Source: Elusimicrobiota bacterium
GTDB lineage: Bacteria; Elusimicrobiota; Elusimicrobia; FEN-1173
Assembly: GCA_003158755.1 (NCBI GenBank)
Contig: PMLF01000173.1
Span: 1 to 5,154, forward strand
Reading direction: 5' to 3'
DNA length: 5,154 nt
Shown here: one piece after another, positions 1 to 5,154 of the stretch
How the letters are laid out: the number at the start of each line of letters is the position of its first letter
Numbering within the stretch: position 1 is the stretch's first letter
The notes under the pieces: generated by a model
Databases searched by the model: none
Seen by the model: only the letters and a program-made list of their open reading frames with translations
What the model was told of the DNA's origin: nothing
Made by a program: the position numbers and the translations under genes

Positions 1-1205
1 GCCAGAGGGTGACGGCGGCGGGCGCGGAGGTCGGAACCGACGATTTCCGAATCACCCGCACCGGCGGCGAAACGGACCCCACCGCCCAAGCCCAGAATCC
101 CTGGGTGGCCTACAATCCGTTGGCGGACGATTTCCTCGTGGTTTTTGGGGCGGACCCCGGGACGGCTCCGTTGGCCGCCCAAGAGTTTGAAATCTTCGGC
201 CAACGGTTGTTCAACGACGGTTCGTCGGAAGGAAACGCTTTCCGGATCAGCGTGATGGGGGGGAGCGGAGACACCCGCTTCGGTGCCGCGTCTCCCCGTG
301 TCGCCTACAATCGGACGTCCAATGAGTTTTTGGCGGCTTGGCAGGGCAACAACAACGCCACCGTTTCCGCCAAGCAAGAAATATGGGGGCAGAACCTACA
401 ACTTGTCTCTCTGCCGACACTCAACGGCGTGACGCCCTCCCGGGGGAGCCTTCAAGGGGGATTGATGATCGCTCTGAACGGCGGCGATTTCCTGCCCGGA
501 GCGACCGTCCTTATGTGCGGAGCGAACGCCTCCAACGTGGTGGTGTCGAGCAGTTATTCGATCCAGGCCGTGACTCCGGCGTGCGCGACGAGCGGCCCCC
601 AAAATCTGCAAGTGCTGAACGCCGACGGCGGATCAGCGAACCTGTCCAACGGTTTCACCTACGACGCCTCCTCGACGTTCTTCGTTTCCCAGACCTTGTT
701 GGGTTCGGGGTCCCAGGCGGGAGGGACCCCCTTGATGATTTCCGGCAACGGGTTTGTCTTCGGCGCGCGCGTCGTCCTTTGCGGGAAAGACGCCGCCGGC
801 GTCCAGCTCGTCGATGCCGCAAATATTCGAGCGATAACGCCGGCCTGCGGCCAAACGGGGCCCCAGGACGTTACGATCGTCAACGGGAACGGGGGCAGCG
901 CCGTCGTCCTGAACGGTTTCCTTTACACCGAATCGGCGGCGCAAGCGGATCCCAACGGCGTCAAGATGTTCCCCAATCCCTTCCGGCCGTCGCCGGGAAC
1001 GGCCATGAAGTTTACGGCGCTCCCCCCCGGTCAAGAGGTTGAGCTTTATGATTTTGCCGGTCGGTCGGTGCGAACCCTCCACGCCGACGCGAACGGAGTG
1101 GCTTTGTGGGACGGGAAGAACACCGCCGGGCGCCAGGTGGCGGGCGGCGCCTATTTCGCCGAAATGGGCGGAAAAAAAACACAAACCGTCGTTATTGAAA
1201 GATAG
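1..1205 (+). CDS. Secreted/surface protein with tandem repeats, two IPT/TIG domains and FlgD-like C-terminal domain (5' partial)
   Basis: The frame is open to the left edge (first whole codon at 3). The GTG at 9 is an internal valine, because the residues before it (Gln-Arg) match the end of the EIFGQR repeat unit seen downstream, so the true start lies outside the window. Counting from codon 9: residues 1-66 and 67-130 are two copies of a repeat (FRI..GG, VAYN, DFL/EFL, EI[FW]GQ). Residues 136-219 and 220-308 are two IPT/TIG immunoglobulin-like domains, each with a CG...TPAC pair and ending NGF.Y. Residues 317-398 form a C-terminal beta domain opening VKMFPNPFRPS and containing LYDFAGRSVRTL, WDGKN.AGR.VAGG and a final VVIER, like FlgD-Ig or T9SS type A sorting domains. 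Likely exported and displayed or anchored at the surface; ligand unknown. It precedes a PorV-type barrel by 9 nt, probably as one operon. Domain calls are good; the role is inference. Confidence 0.9.
   Translation, partial: QRVTAAGAEVGTDDFRITRTGGETDPTAQAQNPWVAYNPLADDFLVVFGADPGTAPLAAQEFEIFGQRLFNDGSSEGNAFRISVMGGSGDTRFGAASPRVAYNRTSNEFLAAWQGNNNATVSAKQEIWGQNLQLVSLPTLNGVTPSRGSLQGGLMIALNGGDFLPGATVLMCGANASNVVVSSSYSIQAVTPACATSGPQNLQVLNADGGSANLSNGFTYDASSTFFVSQTLLGSGSQAGGTPLMISGNGFVFGARVVLCGKDAAGVQLVDAANIRAITPACGQTGPQDVTIVNGNGGSAVVLNGFLYTESAAQADPNGVKMFPNPFRPSPGTAMKFTALPPGQEVELYDFAGRSVRTLHADANGVALWDGKNTAGRQVAGGAYFAEMGGKKTQTVVIER
9..398 (+). repeat. Tandem protein repeat, two copies of 63-66 residues plus a tail at the left edge
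   Basis: Unit 1 covers residues 1-66 (9-206) and unit 2 residues 67-130 (207-398) of the partial gene. Shared positions are FRI then GG, P.VAYN, [DE]FL followed by an aromatic, and a closing EI[FW]GQ. VAYN recurs after 65 residues and EI[FW]GQ after 63. The Gln-Arg encoded at 3-8 is the end of a further unit, so the array continues upstream. The strand-rich, aromatic-punctuated pattern suggests beta-propeller blades, but the fold is not proven. Confidence 0.75.
414..932 (+). repeat. Two tandem IPT/TIG domains
   Basis: Residues 136-219 and 220-308 of the partial gene align with a period of 88 residues. Shared landmarks are a G[GT].LMI...G..F..GA.V..CG segment, an I.A.TPAC segment, GPQ followed by a V.N..GGSA stretch, and NGF.Y at the end. 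This is the usual IPT/TIG layout, common in extracellular adhesins and receptors. Each copy has exactly two cysteines 22 residues apart (170/192 and 258/280), which would allow one disulfide per domain. Confidence 0.8.
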
Positions 1206-1208
1206 GAG
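1204..1208 (+). promoter_or_regulatory. Shine-Dalgarno site for the PorV/PorQ-type gene
   Basis: AGGAG lies 6 nt before the ATG at 1215 and overlaps the TAG stop (1203-1205) of the preceding gene. This fixes the start of the barrel gene and suggests its translation is coupled to the upstream gene. Confidence 0.85.
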
Positions 1209-1214
1209 ATAGCC

Positions 1215-2144
1215 ATGCGAGTGAACACATTGATCGTTTTTGTCGGCCTCGCCGGACTCCTTTGCCGAATGGCGCCCCTGGAAGCCGCGCTGTCCCCCGA
1301 TTCGAGGGGCACGGCGAGCGTGGCGTTCCTGTCCATGGCGGCCGACGCCCGGGCCGCGGGGTTGGGTAATGCCATGACCGCCATAGCCGACGACGCCACG
1401 GCCATGAACTGGAACCCGGCGGGGATGCTTCAGATCGAAAGCATGTCGGCGTCCTTGATGCAGGCGGCTTACGTGGGGGACAGTCGCTTCGGCTCCGCTT
1501 CTTTCGGAGGCCGATTCCTCAAGGACTGGGCCGCGGGTTTTTCATACCGACAGATGACCGCCGGCACCGTGCAGCGTACCGACGAGAGCGGGAACGATTT
1601 GGGCAGTTTCCGCCCCATGGATTTCTCGGCGGGGGCCGGTATGGCCTGGCGCAGCGAGGAGAACGCCGTCGGAGCGGTCGTCAAACGGATCCAATCCCAA
1701 CTGGAGGACAAGGCGTCCACGTGGGCGATGGATTTCGGATTTCGGTCGAAACCGTTCCGGGACGACCGGGTGGCCTTGGGATTGGCCCTCCGGAACGTCG
1801 GGGGAAAAATCAAATACCAATCGGCGACTGAAAGTCTTCCGACGGTGGTGAGCGGAGGCCTGTCGTTCCAGGCTCGGAAAGACTGGCTCCTGGTGGCGGA
1901 AATGAACCTACCGTCGAACGATCAGGCGGCCGTCGCGTTGGCGGCCGAGCACGCCCAGCGACTCACTTCCACGATGTCGGTTTTCGGGCGCTTCGGTTAC
2001 AACACCTCTCAGGGACGCTCGGCCGACGGTTTTTCCGCAGGGATGGGCGCCCTCGTGTCGGCGATGCGGTTGGATTACGCGTTGAACTTGCAAGGGAGTT
2101 CAAACCGTCCGACGCATATCTTTTCTTTGAGCTACGCCTTCTAA
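1215..2144 (+). CDS. PorV/PorQ family (UPF0164) outer-membrane beta-barrel protein
   Basis: A complete 309-residue protein. An N-terminal signal peptide (MRVN, hydrophobic to about residue 16, probable cleavage after LEA at 24) is followed by the family signature: AFLSMAADARAAGLGNA at 37-53, then AIADDATAMNWNPAG at 56-70. Compare the usual FL..G.GAR..GMG.A..A.ADDA.A..WNPAG. The rest alternates short amphipathic strands and turns and ends SLSYAF with a C-terminal phenylalanine, the normal mark of an outer-membrane barrel recognised by BamA. Length is normal for the family. Related proteins include FadL-like porins and PorV, which in type IX secretion binds exported proteins through their C-terminal domain. 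The gene follows a protein with such a domain by 9 nt. The family call is strong; a true PorV function is only suggested, since many phyla carry UPF0164 proteins without a proven type IX system. Confidence 0.88.
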   Translation: MRVNTLIVFVGLAGLLCRMAPLEAALSPDSRGTASVAFLSMAADARAAGLGNAMTAIADDATAMNWNPAGMLQIESMSASLMQAAYVGDSRFGSASFGGRFLKDWAAGFSYRQMTAGTVQRTDESGNDLGSFRPMDFSAGAGMAWRSEENAVGAVVKRIQSQLEDKASTWAMDFGFRSKPFRDDRVALGLALRNVGGKIKYQSATESLPTVVSGGLSFQARKDWLLVAEMNLPSNDQAAVALAAEHAQRLTSTMSVFGRFGYNTSQGRSADGFSAGMGALVSAMRLDYALNLQGSSNRPTHIFSLSYAF

Positions 2145-2263
2145 AAATATTCCGTCACCCCGTTTTTACATGGGCAAGACGTCCTAAAGAAAACCGTTTC
2201 CTACCATAAATGTGCCCGGAGGTATTCGTCGACGGGACATTGCGGAAGCGGGAACCCTCGCCC
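2145..2263. other. 119-bp intergenic gap without clear signals
   Basis: This gap separates the barrel gene from the large gene. I see no GC-rich hairpin followed by a T run. TTTACA at 2165-2170 resembles a -35 box, but no good -10 box sits 16-18 nt downstream (TAAAGA at 2185 and CATAAA at 2205 are both badly spaced). It is more AT-rich than the flanking genes, so a promoter here is possible but unsupported. Confidence 0.4.
2250..2254 (+). promoter_or_regulatory. Weak ribosome-binding site for the large gene
   Basis: GGGAA lies 9 nt before the ATG at 2264. It is a poor Shine-Dalgarno match, but the resulting protein begins directly with a signal peptide. An in-frame ATG at 2210, overlapping the TAA at 2207-2209 that closes the frame upstream, would add 18 residues of non-signal-like sequence and has no better site before it, so 2264 is preferred. 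Confidence 0.4.
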
Positions 2264-5154
2264 ATGTCTCACCCTATAAAAATCGTCCGTGTTCTGCTCT
2301 TGACGGTCTTCGGGTTTCAAGCCGTCTGCGGTCAGTCGTCGGAAGGCAACTTCTGGGCCGACCGCGCCGACGCCCTCCGGCGGTTGAAGGGCCGCACGGA
2401 GGAACGTCGCCCGGGCGGTGAACGGCCGTTGGAGCCGCTTCTTGCCGCCGGTCTTCCGACGCCTTCCGACGCGGTCGTTGAAAAGACCGTCTCTTCCGAC
2501 TTTCCTCCGTTTCGCGCCGCCGATCCCGACCGTCGATGGATCGGCTCGAACTCGCTCACGCCCGGCTTGGCGAGCCTTCTGCCTTCCCTGCTCTCCCACG
2601 GTTCCTTCCGCGACGCGCGGTCGTCGGGCCGAGGGGGGCCCTTCGTCCTCCTCCTGCAAGACGTCCACGACGAGAAGACCGCTCAGCGGAATATCGGCGC
2701 CTGTCTGGCCGCCGTGTTGGATCGGTTTCCGGACGCCCCCGTGGTTTTGGAGGGGGCCTCCGGACCGACTCCGCTGGGAGCTTTCCGCACTTCCTCCCGA
2801 AACGTCAATCATCTCCTGGCGTCGTTCTTCCTGAACGCCGACCTAATCGCCGGGCCGGAGTGGGCGGGAATGACGGCCGAGAAATGCCCTCGTTTTTACG
2901 GCGGGGAGGATCCGGACCTGTATCGGCGGAACGCGCAGGCCATCCGGGACGCCTTGTCCGTCCAGGAAGCGGCGCTGAACCGGTTGGTCCCTTGGCGCGC
3001 GGCCCTTCGTCCCCTGAAGGATGCCCTCTATTCTCCGGCGCTGCTCTCCCTGGACGAGGCGATCCGTCGGCGGAACGCGGGAGAGATGAAGCTCACGGAT
3101 TTCGTGGAGACGCTGGACCGGACCGCGCCCCGGGGCCTTTCGTCCCGGTACCCCCAGGTGGCGCTCCTGTTGGATATGCTCCGGGCGGAAAAGGTTCGGG
3201 ACGAGTCCGGGATCCGCCAGGAACGGGAAACGCTGGCTCGGAGGCTGGCCGGGACCCTTTGCGACAAAGACGTCAACGACCTTGTCCTCTGCCAGTGGGA
3301 CTTGCGGTCCAACCGGATATCCCCCGCCGTCTACGCGCGGCGCATGCGGAAAATGATCCTCGGGGCGGGACTGCCGCTCTCGAGATATCCGGCGTTCGGC
3401 CGATACCTCGATGAACTGGAAAAATCCGAAGCCGTCGATCCTTCACGGCTGATCCTGGAACTGGCCGGCTGGGAAGAGGCGGTCAAGAAGAGCTTGTTCC
3501 GCACTCCGCAACAGGAAACCCTGTGCCGCATATCGGACGACGCGGACGCCGTGGAAAAGTTGTTCCGATTATCTCTTACGCCGGAAGAGTGGGGCGCCGT
3601 GAGCGGTCGTTGGGAGGAAATATCCCGTCTTCCGGCCCGGTTGACGAAGGCCGGGAGAAAACCCGGCCACGGCGACGACTCTTGGCGGGAAGTGTTGGAA
3701 CCCTTCCATCGGTTTTACGAATCGGCGTCGGACCGCAACCGGGCCATGGCCGACCGCTTGATGTCGGTCGTCGGAACGGCGGGGGGCCGGGGATTTCCGG
3801 TCGTGTTGGTGGCCGGCGGGTTCCACACGGAAGCCGTGGAGCGGATCCTGTTCGATCAGGGGGTTTCTTCCGTTTCCTTCGCGCCCAAAATGGACACCCC
3901 CGATCCGGCGGGAGCCCAAGAATACATGGCCCGGTTCCTGAGGGAAAAGGTCCCCCTGGAGGCGCTGTTTTCGACCCCGAAAGTTTCCATGGCCCTCAGC
4001 CTCGCGTTCGGTCCATTGACGCGGGAGGCGGAGTCCCGCGGGCGGGTGGTCAGGGAACTTCTTCCCTTGGGAGACGCAGCGCTGCGGGCCCTTGGATACG
4101 CCCCGGCGGAAGGTCCGACAATGAGCGGATTGACTGTGACGCCCGATCGCGCCGCGGCCGTCGCCGCGGATCGGGGGGGCGCGTTGGCGGTGGAAAGATC
4201 GTCGGAACCCTCGGCGGCCGACGAGGAAATCATCGGACGGACGACGATCGGTTCGCCGATCATTCGGGCCTCCACCGAGGGAGCCGACGGAAACCCCGGC
4301 CCCGTATTTTCGGTGTACCGCGGCCGGCCCAGCGTCTTGGACGCCGCCCGGCGAGCTTGGCGGAACGTTTCCGTTGCCGTTCAACGGACCCTCCCCCGTC
4401 CGACCGTTCGGGCCCTCGTCTTGGGAGCCGCTTTCTTGGCGGGCTGCTCCGGAAATTCCTCCGCCTTATCAGGTATCGCTAATTCCCTTGCGATGAATAC
4501 GGAGTGGTTTACCCGCATCCGTCCGATCATTTTCTTGATCGTCTTCGTTGTTTTGCTTTATGCCCTGCTTCGGTTTACTCTCGAGGAGAGCAACGACGAG
4601 GAGATCGGCCGGGACATCCGTGAATCGTTCGATCAATGGAAAAGGAGGGTGGAGGAGTGGGAAAAAGGATCCTCTCCCGCTCTCCTGGAGGTTGAGGATA
4701 CCTTAACCGATTACAAGAAAATACGAAATGCCGAGTCCTTGTCTCATGTTAACCCGTCGAACGTGAATTTGTCGCAGAGGGTCGTGCAAGATCTGGTTGA
4801 ATTGTGCCACCGGACGGCCGAGCAATTCCTGCGATTCGCGGAGTCCGATCCCTCTCTGGCCGATCGGGCCGCGGAGCTCATCGATGGGGCGTCGAACCAG
4901 CTGGAAATACGACGGGCGCTGAGGCTGGCCTTCTACCACAACGAAATCGCCCGTTACAACGGCAAGAAGGGAACCCTTTCCGGGGTCCTTTGGAGCATTG
5001 TCAATCCTTTCTACGGTTATCTGAGGTTTTTGCGGAAAATTCAGCGTTTGGTGGCGAAGGATAACCTGATCAATAATGTGGTGCCGATGGCGAACCTGTT
5101 GGATAAGGGATTTTACAACGAGGGGGACGCCAAGTATTTTCTCGGTCTGCTACT
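2264..5154 (+). CDS. Very large secreted/membrane protein with TraB/ChaN/Tiki-like domain and membrane-anchored helical C-terminal part (3' partial)
   Basis: 963 whole codons with no stop; the gene runs off the right edge. Residues 1-23 form a signal peptide (IKIVR then LLLTVFGF, probable cleavage after VCG). Residues about 125-545 resemble the TraB/GumN/ChaN/Tiki superfamily: strand FVLLLQDVHDE (His135), strand VVLEGASG (Glu163), FYGGEDPDLY (211-220) and late strand VVLVAGGFHTE (Gly518, His521, Glu523). The two GxxH-like histidines and the glutamate are the superfamily's probable metal or catalytic positions; known members include proteases, erythromycin esterases and haem-binding ChaN. The domain is longer than usual because of a helical insert (about 224-500). 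Residues 620-716 are a disordered-looking linker. An internal lipobox LAGC ends at Cys728, and a transmembrane helix spans 754-769. Residues 774-963 are helical and charged, with a faint LemA-like pattern. The gap to the barrel gene is 119 bp. The reading frame is certain, the TraB-like call moderate, the LemA-like call weak, the function unknown. Confidence 0.85.
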   Translation, partial: MSHPIKIVRVLLLTVFGFQAVCGQSSEGNFWADRADALRRLKGRTEERRPGGERPLEPLLAAGLPTPSDAVVEKTVSSDFPPFRAADPDRRWIGSNSLTPGLASLLPSLLSHGSFRDARSSGRGGPFVLLLQDVHDEKTAQRNIGACLAAVLDRFPDAPVVLEGASGPTPLGAFRTSSRNVNHLLASFFLNADLIAGPEWAGMTAEKCPRFYGGEDPDLYRRNAQAIRDALSVQEAALNRLVPWRAALRPLKDALYSPALLSLDEAIRRRNAGEMKLTDFVETLDRTAPRGLSSRYPQVALLLDMLRAEKVRDESGIRQERETLARRLAGTLCDKDVNDLVLCQWDLRSNRISPAVYARRMRKMILGAGLPLSRYPAFGRYLDELEKSEAVDPSRLILELAGWEEAVKKSLFRTPQQETLCRISDDADAVEKLFRLSLTPEEWGAVSGRWEEISRLPARLTKAGRKPGHGDDSWREVLEPFHRFYESASDRNRAMADRLMSVVGTAGGRGFPVVLVAGGFHTEAVERILFDQGVSSVSFAPKMDTPDPAGAQEYMARFLREKVPLEALFSTPKVSMALSLAFGPLTREAESRGRVVRELLPLGDAALRALGYAPAEGPTMSGLTVTPDRAAAVAADRGGALAVERSSEPSAADEEIIGRTTIGSPIIRASTEGADGNPGPVFSVYRGRPSVLDAARRAWRNVSVAVQRTLPRPTVRALVLGAAFLAGCSGNSSALSGIANSLAMNTEWFTRIRPIIFLIVFVVLLYALLRFTLEESNDEEIGRDIRESFDQWKRRVEEWEKGSSPALLEVEDTLTDYKKIRNAESLSHVNPSNVNLSQRVVQDLVELCHRTAEQFLRFAESDPSLADRAAELIDGASNQLEIRRALRLAFYHNEIARYNGKKGTLSGVLWSIVNPFYGYLRFLRKIQRLVAKDNLINNVVPMANLLDKGFYNEGDAKYFLGLL
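2636..3898 (+). other. TraB/GumN/ChaN/Tiki-like domain within the large protein
   Basis: Covers residues about 125-545. The order is hydrophobic strand plus QDVH, a helix with TAQRNI, hydrophobic strand plus Glu163, a long helical region, then VVLVAGGFH followed by a helix and the strand VSSVSFAPK. The first motif, with DVHDE..AQ, recalls ChaN (GE.HD....Q). The last recalls the C-terminal GxxH motif of TraB and Tiki, which is followed by a helix and a further strand. From memory, similar GGFHTE and YG.ED motifs occur in very large proteins of Omnitrophota. The assignment rests on motif order alone. Confidence 0.55.
4397..4570 (+). other. Internal lipobox-like segment and transmembrane helix
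   Basis: Residues 712-728 read as a basic stretch (RPTVR) followed by the hydrophobic ALVLGAAFLAGC, which has the form of a lipoprotein signal peptide with Cys728 at the lipidation position. After a Ser/Gly/Asn-rich spacer, residues 754-769 (PIIFLIVFVVLLYALL) form a strong membrane helix flanked by arginines at 751, 753 and 770. Possible in-frame starts here (TTG at 4337, ATG at 4493) lack a good ribosome-binding site, so I read this as internal to one protein. Confidence 0.6.

Noticed and set aside
2165..2211. A TTTACA box with AT-rich sequence downstream as a possible promoter.
   Set aside because: No -10-like hexamer at acceptable spacing.
2210..2263. An in-frame upstream ATG at 2210 that would lengthen the large protein by 18 residues.
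   Set aside because: It would place a charged, non-signal-like stretch before a good signal peptide and has no clear ribosome-binding site. Not excluded.
2280..2340. Cys22 in the N-terminal signal peptide of the large protein as a lipidation site.
   Set aside because: The residues before it (Gln-Ala-Val) do not fit a lipobox; cleavage by signal peptidase I after VCG is more likely.
2201..2812. A 203-codon open frame on the - strand starting inside the large gene and running across part of the intergenic gap.
   Set aside because: Arg/Gly-rich product, no domain, overlaps the better-supported gene.
2536..3414. A 292-codon + strand open frame.
   Set aside because: Low-complexity Arg/Pro/Gly product overlapping the signal-bearing, motif-bearing frame; a shadow.
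3569..4384. A 271-codon open frame on the - strand.
   Set aside because: Antisense to the large gene, with no recognisable motif and shadow-like composition; long antisense frames are expected in GC-rich coding DNA.
3523..4482. A 319-codon open frame on the + strand in another frame, rich in Gly and Arg.
   Set aside because: It lies wholly inside the large frame that starts at 2264, has the Arg/Gly/Pro-rich composition of an out-of-frame GC-rich shadow, and shows no domain or ribosome-binding site.
4493..5154. A separate gene starting at the ATG at 4493 just before the transmembrane helix.
   Set aside because: The frame is continuous with the upstream domain and there is no Shine-Dalgarno site within about 15 nt of the ATG. 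Kept as an alternative in the findings.

Overview
The window looks like GC-rich DNA from an uncultivated Gram-negative bacterium, read entirely on the + strand. It holds an outer-membrane barrel protein of the PorV/PorQ (UPF0164) type, a secreted repeat protein ending in a FlgD-like/sorting-type C-terminal domain, and a very large secreted or membrane protein. From memory of such genomes, this mix best fits Elusimicrobiota or Omnitrophota. That assignment is inference, with no marker gene here to prove it.

Layout: (1) 1-1205 is the 3' part of a surface or secreted protein. It has two tandem 63-66-residue repeats, with the tail of a third at the edge, then two IPT/TIG immunoglobulin-like domains each carrying a cysteine pair, then a C-terminal domain opening with VKMFPNPFRPS. 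(2) 1215-2144 is a complete PorV/PorQ-type outer-membrane protein, 9 nt downstream and with its ribosome-binding site overlapping the previous stop, so the two are probably one operon. In type IX secretion, PorV-family barrels work with proteins that carry such C-terminal domains, so a cargo/partner relation is plausible but not shown. (3) 2145-2263 is a short gap with no convincing terminator or promoter. (4) From 2264 to the right edge runs one uninterrupted reading frame of 963 complete codons with no stop.

The large open frame is the most interesting item. It starts with a signal peptide. Next comes a domain with the hallmarks of the TraB/GumN/ChaN/Tiki superfamily: QDVH, a VVLEG strand and a late GGFH, with a long helical insert between them. 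A low-complexity linker follows, then an internal lipobox-like LAGC, then a strong transmembrane helix, and finally a helical region that faintly resembles LemA. Synonymous codon use becomes noticeably less GC-rich in this last part. The architecture looks like a fusion of two membrane-associated modules and I do not know it as a named family.

No RNA genes, mobile elements, CRISPR arrays or tRNAs were seen. The many other open frames on both strands across 2200-4500 are shadows of the GC-rich large gene.
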